Below, piece after piece: positions 1-13,080 of a stretch of DNA of 64,000 bases (position 1 is its first letter; each line of letters starts with the position of its first letter). A model generated the notes under the pieces. The model saw only the letters and a list, made by a program, of their open reading frames with translations, did no database searches and was not told the origin of the DNA. The stretch comes from Spinacia oleracea (lineage: Eukaryota; Streptophyta; Magnoliopsida; Caryophyllales; Amaranthaceae): NCBI RefSeq assembly GCF_020520425.1, contig NC_079492.1:144491861-144555860 (forward strand), given 5' to 3'. A program made the translations under genes and the position numbers.

Positions 1-2345
1 TACTCTAAGTCACAACTACACAAGTAGTAAAAGCCCGGTCCTTTCTTCTGTAGGACTCATGTGAACTGTTGGGTCAATTTGAAGTAAATAGTTTCATCAG
101 TAATTTAGTACAATACCCAATTCAATTATTGTACCATGTACCATGATCTACCATCTAAATTACAGATCCGTTTTACAAAAACTGTTTTGGATTATCTCTA
201 ATTCTCTATGAATGTTGGTGTTTGATAAGATATTTCAAACTTCAACCTTTAAAAGTAAAGTGTAACCATTTTTATGAAACAGAGAAGAAGACTGATTAAG
301 TATACTGTAATGATTATCCGGTACCAATGTGTTGTCAAACACTCAAACACCATGTACTATAGGGGACAAGTCTTTTGTAATTTTAACGATTACTTGAAGG
401 ATTGATAGACTAGTCCGATCATGTGCAAATTGTTTATTTTCGTACAAGAATGGATAATGGAGGTCCCTCCGTTCCAAAATAAATACCACATTTAACTTTA
501 AGCGTTACATAGTACTATTTAAAGTATTTAGATGAGTATTAAATTTTCTAATTAAACTATTACTAATGGACCACTTACATAAGGTTCTAGTGCATCGAAC
601 TAATCGCAATTATTAGGTGAGTTTATCTTGGGTAAGTACCACGGAGTAATTAGTTGGAATTGGTAAAGGAAGAGGACCACAAATATAAATATGATCTATA
701 ATGCATAAAGCTTTCTTCTTTAATGCTAAATTTAGTAGTATTATGGAATATCTCCCTTTCAATGAGTTTTGTTCTTTACAAAGAAAACAACTTTTTAATT
801 TTTTGTCTAACATGGTTAATCATGTATAAAAGTTCTTGTGTATATTCTGTATACAATAAATTTATTGTATATCGTGTAACTTTTAATCAGTTCGGTTTAA
901 TTTTTAACTTGTTTTGATTTATTTTGTATATTACCCTTTTTTAATAGTTTGTGAATGATGTACTTTAATTACTATTTAATATTAATAGAAGAAAAAGAGA
1001 ATGACTCTTCCAAAATGGCAAAGGTCGTTATTAGCACCTTTAAATTAAATTAATAATGACTTTAATAGAGATTAAAGCATGGGGTTTTATTAAAATAGCA
1101 ATCAACAGGTGTCGATCAGTAAAGTGAATGATACCAAATCTACCTTAATGCCTAATTTTTGCAAAGACAGTCAGACATTTCACATAACATACTACTCATT
1201 GGTTTGTCCTCAACTATTTCTATCTAACCCTTTTACAATAAGAAAATACGTTTCTACGTTTTTTTAGAGGTACTTAACTCGCTAATCCATAGCCAATTAG
1301 AATATAAAAAAATTTGGATCCGACCCGAAATCCGATTGGAGCAAGCTCTTCCAACAAATGATGTTGCGTTCGGTACTCAATTATGATTGAACCCTAATAT
1401 TGAACAACCCCGTTGCTAGACTCTCACTAAAACGGATTTGAGTCGAGCCAACTCATAACTAAGGTGTTAGAGTGTTGAATATGTTATTATGGACTATGGT
1501 TGTCTGACTACGTCTATTTTACTGGATTTCTGCATCTGTCTGGAGAATATTATATAAATTCCTTGGGTCATAACCGAATTGTATTTTGTAAATTGTACTC
1601 CTCGAGATCAATAAGACTCCCCCTTCTTTACTTGTGGACGTAGCTAACACATTGTTAGCGAACCACATTAAATCTTTGTGTTCTTACTTATCTTTCTTAC
1701 TTCCGTTATAACATGAGGTATGAAAAAAGCATTTTCCCAACAAATGTTGTTGTTTCCCAGACTTGAACTCGAACTCGAACTCGAACTCTGGTTAAGTTGA
1801 AACAACTCCTGTATCTATTGAGGATCCTTGCACTTGATAGATCTATTTTAGGTTAATTATCAGCATAATGGTAGCTTAGTTGCGCTTATCCACTTGATCA
1901 AAAGGGGTTAAATAAATTAATATAGTGGCAAAAAGATCAAGGAAAATGATCAAAGCAATGATCTCATGTTGCACCCATAAATTGCAAACATTTAATTAAA
2001 AGTACATGCATATGATTTTCATTGGTGATCATAGTAAGGTGGTTGCCTCTTGTAGTTTAAACTAGTCCGTATTGGTGTATTATTTGCTTTTGGTTACATA
2101 CTAGGATGTCATTAGAGACCTAATTAGCATTTGCCAGCTATGTTACGTTTCTTTTGTACGATTACTTATCTATTTTTTATGATTACTTCGATCATATTAT
2201 TGGATCGATGTGTCATTGAGTTAAGCCAATCGATTGATAAGAAGATCAAACTAATTGGTGTAGATTCAATTATTTGCTACTTTTGAACTTAACTAGTTAA
2301 CTTATTTCCAATGTATCATGGATTGCCATAACGTTTTAATTTATA
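1..2345. other. AT-rich intergenic DNA, no gene seen
   Basis: No open frame here resembles a protein I recognise, and the short ORFs have no domain. Visible items are a partial Stowaway end near 463 and a small hexamer repeat (CGAACT, about four copies, 1764-1789). The rest looks like decayed non-coding DNA. Confidence 0.6.
463..560 (+). repeat. Truncated Stowaway-like MITE, left end only
   Basis: The sequence begins TCCCTCCGTTCCAAAATAA, the usual left end of Tc1/mariner-type Stowaway MITEs in this window. I found no matching right terminus, so the right limit is a guess and the copy is truncated or very diverged. Confidence 0.4.
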
Positions 2346-2597
2346 CTACCTCTGTTTCAAAAAATCTTTACACTTACTATTTGCACAGACTCTTGTGCAA
2401 TGTTTGACCGTTAATATACCAATTTTGTATGGAAAAAAATTATAAAAAGTTGATATTTATAAAATACATTTTGAGACGAATCTAACAAATATCTCATGAT
2501 AATTTTTTTATAGATATAATAGTGAGAATTTATGGTCAAGGTTTTGATTGTTGGACACATTTTTCAAAGCGTAAAGAATTTAATGAAATAGAGGTAG
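2346..2597. mobile_element. Stowaway MITE (Tc1/mariner type)
   Basis: The left end CTACCTCTGTTTC and right end GAAATAGAGGTAG form a terminal inverted repeat with one mismatch. TA lies on both sides (2344-2345 and 2598-2599), the target duplication of this superfamily. The inverted repeat extends inward through a CTTTAC/GTAAAG stretch. It is 252 bp with no coding capacity. Confidence 0.85.
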
Positions 2598-2725
2598 TAG
2601 TAATTTGATGCCGAACTAATAAAGACATGTTACGCTCATAAATCGTAATGTATACATTTACGGTAATCGAAAGACAAAAACCAAATTAGATTAATACTCT
2701 GTATAAAATGTTGAAAATAGTCTAA

Positions 2726-3080
2726 GAGCAACATCAAGGGGGTCTTATTTTAAGACTTTTCTCATATGTCATGTCAGCTTTCCGCTAATATTTGATTAAT
2801 TAAATTTTGTTAAGATTTCTTCAGACTAATCCAAATTTAGCTCTTCACCCCTGATCAAACTCTTTTAAAACATCTCAAATAATATAATATCTTTTTTTAA
2901 TTTATTTAACTCATATATTGAGTCTTAAGTTGAGTCTTAGTTTTTCAAGACTCGATTTAAGACTTTGTTAAGACTAACCTATTTCAATGCTACTAACTAA
3001 TATGTTTGATCTCAAAACTAGATGAGTCATATGTCATGTCAGCAAAATTCAAGGCTTAAAACTTGGTGCTAATGTTGCTC
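2726..3080. mobile_element. Tourist/Harbinger-like MITE
   Basis: The termini GAGCAACAT and ATGTTGCTC are inverted repeats flanked by TAA on each side (2723-2725 and 3081-3083). A second inverted segment, CATATGTCATGTCAGC, lies inside each end. The TAA duplication and 355-bp size fit PIF/Harbinger-derived MITEs. Confidence 0.75.
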
Positions 3081-3436
3081 TAAGTCTGTTAGAAATTAGA
3101 CTATTATCTGTCTAATTGACAAAAAAAAATGAAGTCAAGCAGAAGAGGAAGATGTAAATGAGTAATCGAAAACTAGTTGTACTCCATATTTGTGTTAATT
3201 AATGCATGGACATGAGGATTGTAATTTGTAAATAAAATTTGGTTAACTTGATTTGTCTTCCTTTTAAATCAATCGATTATATATACATTAGTGATTTTTT
3301 TTTTCTTTTTTGAGTAAATTAAATTGTAAAGTGAGTCCATTTTAAACACTTCATGATTTTTATCATAAATTTTGGTTGGTGTTTTTTTACAACTTGAAAG
3401 GTAGTGTTGAGTGGTAATGAATAATGATAATTGAGA

Positions 3437-3451
3437 GGGGGGGGGGGGGGG
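3437..3451. repeat. Poly-G tract (15 G)
   Basis: An uninterrupted run of 15 G follows TTGAGA. It is a simple repeat whose length may vary between individuals or reads. Confidence 0.9.
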
Positions 3452-3618
3452 AAGTGTGAAATTTCATTACCCAACATTCAATTGCAAGGGAGTACGGATC
3501 ATTGTTTCATTGTTCTCAATATCTCATTGTGTGAATTGATTTTGGGACTTGATTCTCAAAATGGGCATGAAATTTTGTTGGTTTAAATTCCCATTTCACC
3601 GGTGATACAAAATTAATT

Positions 3619-4308
3619 TAGGGTGTGTTTATCTCTCAAACTCAACTCCAAACTCTAAACTCGACCACATCAGCTTTTCTCTAATTTTTATTCAGTTGTT
3701 CATTCTTCAGACTTACACAAAATTCTCCTTACTTTCACACATTATCACAGACTCACAATAAACTCACCTAAGCTCCTAAATAATTAAGTTGGATAAAATG
3801 TATGGATGTGACATGATTTGATTTGGCCGAAGAAAATAAGGCTTCGTTTGGTAGGGCGTAAAACGTTTTCATGGAAAACGATTTTTCCCTTTTCAATCAT
3901 TTTACGTTGTTTGGTTGGGTAAGGGATGAAAAACAATTTTCCATGACTCCCTCAAAGGTGAAAAACCCTTTTCCATTTGAAAGGGAGGGAAAACACTTTT
4001 CCTTCTTTTCTCCTTACCTCCCTCTCCTTTTTTCCCCTCAATCTTCACCATCTTCTCTCATTTTCCTTTAAGGTACCAAACAAAGAAAAGTAGTTTGAAA
4101 TTGTGTTTTCCCTTGAAAAATGTTTTACATGGAAAATCATTTTACAATGAAAATGTTTTACGTCTTACCAAACAGAGCCTAAATGAAGTCTTGGATTTTC
4201 AAACCCATCTCCAGACTTGATGTAGTATTTTACCACGATATCTCAAGAGTCTGGCTCTACACTTCCTTTCAAACTCCCCTCAATATATAGGGATAAACTC
4301 CCCATTAC
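3619..4308. repeat. Possible older MITE hosting a Tourist insertion
   Basis: GTGTGTTTATCTCTCAAACT near 3625 is mirrored by GGGATAAACTCCCC near 4290, suggesting a decayed inverted-repeat element with the 3840-4179 Tourist nested inside. A related arm starts near 36695. Limits are uncertain. Confidence 0.3.
3840..4179. mobile_element. Tourist MITE (PIF/Harbinger type)
   Basis: The termini read GGCTTCGTTTGGTAGGGCG and, inverted at the right, GGCTCTGTTTGGTAAGACG. TAA flanks both sides (3837-3839 and 4180-4182). The GGC-TGTTTGGTA terminus and TAA duplication are classic Tourist marks. The 30-bp inverted repeat continues into AAAACGTTTTC-like sequence. Confidence 0.9.
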
Positions 4309-4309
4309 A

Positions 4310-5193
4310 GAAGTTGGTGGAAAATTCATCTTGTTAATTGAAGATCATACAATCAATTATGTCCCTTCAACTATAAATTGCTTAAAAGCGATTCAAACTT
4401 AGACTTACATAACTGAGCGGACTAACCCACTAACCTAAGTCCTGAGATATACAATACTCATAGGTGTCACAAAAACATAAGAAAAGAAGGAAAGGAAGAA
4501 CCATAGACGTGGGAAATGATGTACGGTAACATAAGAAATCACATGGCAACAGTGGTAAGGTACACTAGTGCTGACATGTATCGATCAATCAAAGGGACCA
4601 CCTGTATCCTTTGAGGTTGAATTTTCTGCTCATGAATTATACTCTGTACGGAGTACATTTTCAGTTTTCAGTTTTTACCCCTACCAACAAATGCTTTTTT
4701 TTACTTACACACGAGGAAATACACCCCCACCATGTCTTACTTTGATCCCACCAAATTAAGGTTAAAATGTCAAATTGTACTCCGTAATCAAAAGATTTGT
4801 TGAATCTTTCTAGCAATAATCTTGTGTTAACTACTAAATCAATACCTCAAATGGTATAACCTGGTGTTACTGAAGCACCATGAGTCCATGATGCACATAT
4901 TCGGTACATTTATTACTCCGTAAACGTTACACATTGAATGATACCTAGTCTATTAAGTTAAATTTGTTACTTTGTATGTCTGTAATACTTTATTGGGTTA
5001 ATTTCTTTGTTAAGAACATGATAGTAGATGAATGACGAAGTATTTATTATGAGAATATATGATGTAAGTAGTTAACACAGTGTGACCATGGAAAAAAATT
5101 AAAGATTAATATAAACGAAAATTGGAATAGAGGTTGTGATTGGAGATAAATAAAGTTAAATAGCGTAGAAATTTCAAATTTTGAAAATATAAC
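4310..5193. other. Intergenic, no feature recognised
   Basis: AT-rich sequence without a credible ORF, RNA gene or paired inverted repeat. A short TACTCCGTA-type string recurs here, as elsewhere in the window. Confidence 0.5.
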
Positions 5194-5657
5194 TGTACGG
5201 GGTGTCCTACCGGCACCACCTGGTACCGGCAGAACTCCTCGTATGTAAACTTAACCTGCAGGTAATCTGGTCATCTTAGGTAAATATCCTCTACCGGCAT
5301 TATTTGCAAGACAACCTACCGGCATTATCATGAAGACAACCAACCAAGGGTCACTATCAACAGGTCGCTATCTAACCACAAGGGACCTACCAGATCGTAC
5401 CCTTGGATTGGTCTATATAAGGAGCACCTCATTTATTGCTATGAGGTACACAAACACTTAAACACACTTCTTTCTTACTCTCTAATCATCTCTTAACCAT
5501 CTCTTAATCTCTCAGTAATCTTACTTAAGCATCGGAGGGGGATCCTCGAACCACCCCCGAGGCTAGTTAATCCATTCTGTTATGCAGATATCAACCGGCA
5601 ATCTCGACAGGAATCCAGTATCCCACAGTCAGCTGTTCTCATTCCACACCCGGAACA
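5194..5657 (+). mobile_element. Solo LTR, 464 bp, with 5-bp target duplication
   Basis: The element starts TGTACGGGGTG and ends CCCGGAACA, and is flanked by identical ATAAC (5189-5193 and 5658-5662). It has a TATA-like TCTATATAAGG (5411-5421) and a transcript-leader-like segment with a CCTCG/CGAGG hairpin after ACTTAAGCATCGGAG. The same signature is in the LTR ending near 57440. No internal region or second LTR is present, so this is a solo LTR, probably of Ty3/gypsy type. Confidence 0.85.
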
Positions 5658-5798
5658 ATAACACTGAAAATAAAAAGGGCGATAAGAGTAACACTTGAAA
5701 AAGGGAGAGTGTAGTATTAGATATTGTAGAATGTGATTCACGACATTTTGCTGGTATTTATTTCCTCTTCATTTTAGAGGGATAGGAATGTATCCAAA

Positions 5799-6443
5799 TC
5801 TATACTAATATATTAAAAGGCGTTGTGGAAAATGTATATGTGTCACGTAGTACTCTCCTCACGCCACATCATTCACTCACCAAGTATTATGTAATGGACA
5901 ACCAAAAATCAATACAATACAATGAGGTTCGAACACCAGACCTCAAGTGTGGATGATAATTCTCATTACCATCTTAACCAACTACCAATTGTGGTTCATA
6001 TCTTCACATTAATTTATAAATAAATGTTCACATGAAATCTAAAACAAATAAATTTTTAAATGACTTTTTAATTTCTATGGACTATTTTGAAAAGAAGAAA
6101 AATTAAAGCATTATGACAACCATGAAGAAACATGATGTCATAAGTCTCATAAGAATCAACTATAGGATTGCCTTACATAGCTGTATATATATCTAATTTG
6201 GTGTTTATAAATTTGACGCACTTAGTTCCACGAGAAAACAAATTATACACATTGTAAGATGATATGATTGAAAACTTACTTGCCATGATAAATGACTTAG
6301 CGTGTCTGTGTAGTTGATGAACTTAACGGATATTTTTCATTCTATAGAAGACAAGTATTTTGGTCAAATATTGAGCTCAAGAAAAATCTAAAACTTTAGT
6401 TATTCAATGTAGCATCCGGGGCATCGCCCGGACCACACACTAG
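5799..6443 (+). mobile_element. Non-autonomous Helitron
   Basis: The 5' end is TCTATACTAATATATTAAAA and the 3' end is CTAG, preceded by a hairpin with stem TCCGGG/CCCGGA (6414-6431). The element sits between A (5798) and T (6444), the Helitron target. It is 645 bp with no helicase or Rep coding. A tRNA-like stretch on the minus strand (about 5931-5995) lies inside it, as is common in plant Helitrons. Confidence 0.85.
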
Positions 6444-7689
6444 TTTTATTTATTAAAACTAGTGTTTGTATGAGTGATGCATGATGCATGACATTTTATA
6501 TCAAAAATTATACAGTGTAATTCTATATAAATAAAAGGTGCTCGTATTTGTTTCCTCTTTATTCCGGAGAGACATACTCCGTAATGTATCACGTACATTT
6601 TATTATGAAAATTTATACAGAGTAATTCTATTCCATATAAATAATAAAAGGTCAAATGTAATCTAAAGTATTTATATCATACTATTCATAATTCATGTAG
6701 TGATTTTTTTTTACAACTGCTTATATAGTGATAACCGACACTGCTTAATAAAATTAACACAGATGTTGTACGTTCATGTACTTATATGGTGTGTCCTTGT
6801 GTTACGGAGTATTAAGTTTTCTAAGTTGTACCCATTGTTTTTAAAAGTTACATGTTATACCCTTCAGATGCAATTATTTTACGCACCATAACATTTTTGC
6901 CAACTCGATATTTAGTAATTATGTTAGTCATTTACTAATCAGTCATTTACTAATCGTTAGTTAGTTCTATCATATCTTTCCTTTACCGCGACATGAGTCC
7001 ACACGACGAGACTGGAGTGTCTTTAATTCGATGGTGTATTTTAAGCTTCTATAATGCTGCCAATTTTTATTTTATTTTTTTGCTTCCGTCATTTTCAAAT
7101 CATTACATAGGCTATTGTTTGTTCAATTGGTGTAATTGAGGAGTACGATGTATAACTTTTATGAATAATGGGTACGACATAGAAAACTCCATAACACAGG
7201 AGTACAGTGTGAAAAATCCCAATAAATTTTATTAACTGAATAGTTCTCCAATGTTAGATCAATCTCAACAAGTCACCATCCTCACAAAGTCACAATTGCA
7301 AATTTGCAATTGCTTGTACAACACCATCATAGAGAGCAAAGAACCCGTGTGTAAAACGTGAGCTACGCACCAGAGTGGTAGGTTAAGTGTGAAGAGAACT
7401 AGAGAAGCCAACATTTTTATATTATTTTTATTTTTCTTGAAATCTAACAAAAGAATTGGGATCAAAACATCAAATGTGAAATTGGAAACTCTTGACATTG
7501 CCATACTAACTGAATCGATTACGTATTTATGATACAAAAATAAATTGGCCATAAATTATCAACGACACTTAAAAAAGGAAAAGTTACTTCGTATGTATTT
7601 CCATACGTAGTATAAGAGGGAAAATGGGAGAAAGTTTATACCCCGTAGAACGCATGGAAAAAACATTGAAAAGGGGACACGTAATGTGA
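6444..7689. other. Intergenic, no gene recognised
   Basis: AT-rich. A 95-codon minus-strand frame (7265-7552) has no recognisable domain and is not called. Around 6475-6499 is a small palindromic run of ATGCAT units. Confidence 0.5.
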
Positions 7690-8025
7690 CAGATCATGAC
7701 CAGATCAGAACTGATTTGTACAGATTATAACTGATATGTATAGATCATGTCCAAATCATAACTGACCCGTAGAGATCATGTCCAGATCATAATTGATCCG
7801 TACAGATCATGTCCAGATCAGAACTGATCCGTATAGATCATGTCCAGATCAGAACTGATCCATACAAATCATGTCCAAATCAGAACTGAACTGTACAGAT
7901 CATGTCCAGATCAGAACTGATATGTACAGATCATGTCCAGATCAGAACTGATCTGTACAAACCATGTGTAGATCATATCCAAATCAAAACTTATATGCCT
8001 AGATCATAACCGATCTATCTAAATC
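7690..8025. repeat. 31-bp tandem minisatellite
   Basis: About ten degenerate copies of a 31-bp unit of the form AGATCATGTCCAGATCAGAA followed by CTGATCYGTAC. The middle copies keep an exact 31-bp period and the outer copies are more diverged. The array is interrupted at 8026 by a MITE and continues briefly after 8249. Confidence 0.85.
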
Positions 8026-8240
8026 GAGGAAGTCATTTTGGCATGCTGTGATGTGTTTCAAAATATATCACAGGGCATTTTTGTAAATAAATTGAATTTC
8101 AATGGTACATGTTTTTATCGTAATGGTACATGTTTTTATCGTAATGGTACTCCGTTTAACGAAATGGTACTTTCTTTTTAATAAATGGTACACAAAATGC
8201 TCCTGTGATGTACATCACAGCATGCCGAAATTCCGCTCCC
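8026..8240. mobile_element. Mutator-type MITE with 9-bp target duplication
   Basis: The perfect inner inverted repeat GGCATGCTGTGATGT / ACATCACAGCATGCC extends imperfectly to the ends. ATCTAAATC occurs directly on both sides (8017-8025 and 8241-8249), a 9-bp duplication diagnostic of MULEs. The 215-bp interior has ATGGTAC-rich tandem motifs and no coding. It interrupts the 31-bp minisatellite. Confidence 0.85.
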
Positions 8241-8397
8241 ATCTAAATCATGTATAGGTCTATCTAATATAAGGAATAGTTAAATCATGAGTAAAGTCAA
8301 ATAAATAATAACAATATTATAAATTTATGTAACATTTATTTTACACGTAAGTCGTTTAATATTAATAAATGTAGATTTTTGTTTAAACTTAATTCTG

Positions 8398-8560
8398 GAG
8401 AATCATATCAGATCAGATCAGACCAGATCAGACCATACCAGATCAGATCAGAACAAATAAGTCCAGATCAGATCAGAAAAAATAAGTTCAAATCAGATCA
8501 GACCAGAAAAAATAAGTTCAGATCAGATAAGATCAGGAGAAATAAGATGAACTAAATAAG
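8398..8560. repeat. Degenerate CAGATCAGATC / AATAAGTTCAGATC repeat
   Basis: Short irregular repeats of GATCAGACCAGATC and AAAAATAAGTTCAGATCAG. Similar AATAAGTTCAGA strings occur at 16500-16620 in an ARF intron and, less clearly, near 33000, so this is a dispersed family. Confidence 0.6.
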
Positions 8561-11049
8561 GCTTAAAGGAGCAATGAATATGGATACATTCATTTACCTC
8601 ATTTTCACTCTTTTTTTTATTTATTTTTATTTTTTATCTAAACTTGTACGGAATATAAACTTATCTGGATTTATTTATTTTTCCAAAAATAGGTTAAACA
8701 TGTGATAAAGTCGTTTTTCTTGCTCTGTTTTACGGAGTAATAAACTCCGTATCCGTGTTGGTAGCATAGTCGCAATTAGCATTGAACAATTCAAAACTAA
8801 ACCTATTTTATGAGAGATTCCTTTTCAATTGTCATTAAATTGGGGAAAGAAAAGGAAAAAGATACTTTAAAGGGAAAAAAAAAAAAAAAAAAAGGCCCAA
8901 AAATTTCTGCCGGGTTTCCTCTAGCCAACCGTGTTGCCTGCCGCGAAGCAGACAGTGATAGTGACGAGACTTAGCGGTAACGGTAGCCCCACTAACTTCC
9001 GTCACTGTTGTCTCACTTTCCCGTTAAGTCAGTCAATTACTATCACGCGCCTCTAGACGCCGTTTTATTACTTGACTGACTGACACCTTAATCTCTCCTT
9101 TTTATTCATGGTGGAGTATTATTTCTACTGTTTAGTCAAATCCGTCAACCTACTTGACTTCCCGCCGTTACCTAACGGCCCCGTCTATGGTTTCTGTTTC
9201 CACCCCATCTCACCAACATTAATGGTTAAGAATCTAACCATGGTTAGTTAGGTTACTTTAGTTTTTTGTTTTTTTTTTTTGAAAGGAGGTTACTTTAATT
9301 AGTTAGTTTTTACCCGTTTTGCATTTTTCGGGTGGTTATTTTGTTGCCGGCCTTGCCCACATTCATGCATGAGAAATTGAGAAAGAAGAAAGGTCCCCCC
9401 ACAATCCCACATTATGTACTACACTATTACACTAATGTCTTGTAATTATTGAACTACTTGTGTTTCTAGATGTGACTTTGTCAAATCACATGTTTAATAC
9501 TATTTGAATAGTAGTGCAATATATCTTGATTTACCTAGGTTTTTTTTGTAAATTGTATCTCTTCATTACTAAGCTAAAAAAAATCCAAAAAAGAGTTATT
9601 CAATTAAGGGAAAATTTTCCGTTTATAGACCTCTGTGTATGTTCACATGTGCAATGTATGTTGAGAGGCCCGCACCAAAAGTATTTTGTTGAGATTTGTA
9701 ATTTTATACCCCTTTTTGCAATTTACATACAAAAAAATCTTAGTTTTAATAAACAAATTAAGAGGAATTAGAGTAGTGTCACCACGCAATAGATAATTTG
9801 TAAGTATTGCATGTGTTAAATGAGTATTGTTTGTCATGTTTGCTCACTATCTATTACTCCATTAATTGTCGAGGTGACAAATCACAATATTACGCATTTG
9901 CAAGACAAATTATTTGGTGTCACATTCATGCACATAAACGACTTGAAAGTTGAAACATTTTACTCATCCATTCACCGACTTTATAAAGAAAAATCATAAC
10001 TACAAGAAACATAATGAACTTCATCTTTTTTTGCACCATTAACAAATAAATAATAATAAACTTCCTCTATTTTTTCGAATACTTGCACAAGAACTTATTT
10101 TGTTCATTTATCTGAAATAAGTTATCATGAATTAAACTTGCAATAAATTGAAATAAGTGAAAATTAAAATAATAGAATGCACTATACTAACGTAATTACG
10201 GTAACAACAAAAATCAAGGAAACATGGGGGTATTATTGAAGGAACTCGTGGCGATTGTACTAAAGATGCATGGGAAGCCACCTCATCCTTCCCCCTTCTA
10301 TGTTTTAGGGTTTGAAAGAATTAACGGTTTCTAAGCCAAAAATAATTTTGGCTATTTTCATCGCTTTGTCTTATTTTGTTTTTTGTTTTTCTTGTTATAA
10401 ATTTCTCAATTTTATAGTTTATTTGTATCCTATTGTTTATTATTGCATCATTTGCATAGTATATAGTATGAATGTTTCATTAACGCTTCTTTGTTGTGGT
10501 AGTGTTCCAAGTTCCAACCATCATCAAAGTTTAATGACTCGGTATCTTTAATGCCCTATGTTGAAAATTGAAGTACGATCTTCATATTGATGTTCTTGAT
10601 CTTCAACCAATAATATCACCCCGGGTATAAGATTGAAATTGACTTATGATTCATCATGTAAACCAAGAAAAAATTTCTCCCTAAAAGCATAATACAAAAT
10701 TTGTATTTCGAGGGGAAAAAAGGTACTTGTTGAAAGATGAAACATTACAGAGTACGGAGTATTATAAATCTAAAGCACAAATAAAATTAAATAAAAACCC
10801 AACGGAATAACAAAGATTGAACTTTTCAATCGACAAAAACAGATGGAAGTCCCTTCATAACTGGCTAATAGAAGTTGGGGTTTAGAGATAGAGAAGGGAG
10901 GAGGGAGCAACCAAAAGCCCAGAGATTTTTAAGTTGGAATTGACCTCACACGACTCATTGACTCACATACTCCATACACACCAACATGATACAATATATC
11001 CACCGTGTACAAATTGATGCCATTTTTTACTCATTTGTTAGACGTTACA
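8561..11049. other. Intergenic, no gene recognised
   Basis: AT-rich with a poly-A run at 8875-8893. Around 8900-9230 base composition is more balanced but I find no coding or structured RNA signal. Short ORFs at 9514-9837 and 10312-10551 have no domain. Confidence 0.5.
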
Positions 11050-11983
11050 TCTATATTAAAGCAGAATGGTGGTAAACGTGAGACCTCCAAAATCTCATCC
11101 CTCTACTCTCCTGCGTCGTTATTTTAGGCAGGTTAGACAAGTTTAAACAAAAATAAAGGACAAACCAGTGCCAAAATTCACGCTCTTTCAAATTGGGTCT
11201 TCAATATGGCAAGAATGTAGCTAAAATGGTAATATTCACGGTCTAATTACAACATAATATGGTAAACAGAAGAATTCAAGCGAATTATTCCGGAAACTTA
11301 CAAAATTTAAAAAGAATCAAAATCATCAGCAATAGTCACGCACAATTATTTGGGTCTTGAATATGGTAAGAAGATCAATTAAGCAGCGAAATAGGTAATG
11401 ATTCACTGACTAATTTCAAAATTTGTCAAAGGATTTCAAAATAATTCAAGCAACACAATCGAATTACACAGTTCAACAGTACCACAATCAAAAAGGATTT
11501 CACAAAATTATTGAGAACTTGCTGCACCGTCAAGAACGTTTCCTTCATCTGCCGCCTAAAACATTGACATTCCGCCTCAAACGAGGTTATCAATTACGCT
11601 CCCTCTCCCGTCTTTACCGTATACCTGAATTTGACTCCATTAGTTTTCAGTACCATCTGTAATAAAAAAAAATAACTATGTTGTTATCTATGTTAATATA
11701 GAACTTTACCGCACCATCGAGTAGTTTGCTGTGCCGCTGAGAATATTGTCCCTACGCCATATTCCAGGTTAGCCATTAATCTCCCTTCCTTTGTTGAATT
11801 ACACTCCATGACATTGGATATTTTTGAGCTTCTTACTTCGGATTTTATGGTTTTTTAAGACACATACAATGTTTAGATACATTTCGGTACCCATATAATG
11901 TTTAGATACATTTTACTATTTCGTCATTTAAGAGATTTTATATTTTTAACAGGTACCCGAGCAATAGCACGGGAATAGACTAG
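11050..11983 (+). mobile_element. Non-autonomous Helitron
   Basis: The 5' end is TCTATATTAAAGCAGAATGG. The 3' end has a CCCG/CGGG hairpin (ACCCGAGCAATAGCACGGGA) followed by CTAG, with T next and A before the 5' end. It is 934 bp. A 79-codon ORF inside has no domain and is probably chance. Confidence 0.8.
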
Positions 11984-12640
11984 TATTGTATTAGCTAAAA
12001 GTCATTATATGCCATCTTAAAGCATCACCAAAATGGAGAACTCCCATGATTTTGATGAGACTTACTTTTCATATTTTATACGAATTATTTGACAAATTAC
12101 AACTTTTTTTTAACACGGTAGAAACATACGAAATGTACTTAAACCACATCGGTATCCTAATTAAAATAACTAATTAACAACAATTTATAGTAAATATTGA
12201 AAATTTACAAGAATACTTTCTATATTAGAGATAATATCCATTAATAAAAATAAGATATCCCAATCAAGAAGATCCTCCACAATATATATACAAAAATATC
12301 CTTGAAATATTCCTACATAACCCAAACCAAAGTAATCAAATATTCTCACAAGTATTAGAAAGTCTCACAATCTATAACTTTGTCAAAATTAAGAAATCCG
12401 AATATTACATTTTCTATAAATACATTTTAAAAAATATAATCTTAAATCTAAAATAGTACAATAAATAAATAAAAACAATCATGCTTCATTACAAAAAGTA
12501 AAGGAATATTTAATGAATTTATATAATTAGAATATAAAATCATTTCTATTTTTATAATAAAGTTATTATAAATAAAAAATTAAGGAAGATTATAAAAAGA
12601 TTAGTCCTATTTAGGAGAGAGAGTGTAGGAACGACGAGTG
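11984..12640. promoter_or_regulatory. Upstream/promoter region of the ARF gene
   Basis: AT-rich sequence between the Helitron and the ARF leader. TATAAAAAG at 12591-12599 is the best TATA-box candidate, which would put the transcription start near 12620-12630. From about 12770 there is a GA-rich leader (AGAGAGAGAAAA repeats) typical of plant 5' UTRs. Start-site placement is inference. Confidence 0.4.
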
Positions 12641-12718
12641 ATGAGTCACGACACGGTGAAAGGCAACCAAACAACATAAACGGGGGTAGGAAGGATGCGT
12701 ATAATAAGACGCGCGTAA
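12641..12718 (+). other. Two possible upstream ORFs in the ARF leader
   Basis: If transcription starts near 12620, the leader holds two short uORFs: ATG 12641 to TAA 12679 (12 codons) and ATG 12695 to TAA 12718 (7 codons). uORFs controlling translation are known in other ARF genes. Their presence in this mRNA depends on the unproven start site or on splicing of the leader. Confidence 0.3.
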
Positions 12719-13080
12719 AGCGGTTTTGGGATTCTGTAACGGCGTTTCCTCAACCCCATCAAATCAGAGAAAAAGAGAGAGAAAATACTAGAGAGAGAAA
12801 ATACCCAGAGCGACTTAGAGAGAGAAAACTACAGAATCAACTACTAGAAGAAGAAGAGAAGCTGGGTTTCTGGGTTTTGTGTGATTAAGCTTTTGGGTGG
12901 TATTCTGTATTAATTTTCAGTTACAAACGTTTCGAAACGCCAAAGGGTTTGGAGCTTTAATTGCAGACAATAATATTGGTGATAAATTTGAGTATTTATT
13001 GATTGAATCAGAACTTCGGTATATTTTTTTTACCATTTTCAGCTCGTTTTAAGATTTGAAGGACAAGAAGAAGAAGATTT

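Noticed and set aside
7265..7552. 95-codon minus-strand ORF
   Set aside because: No domain, AT-rich and hydrophobic by composition, no gene structure around it.
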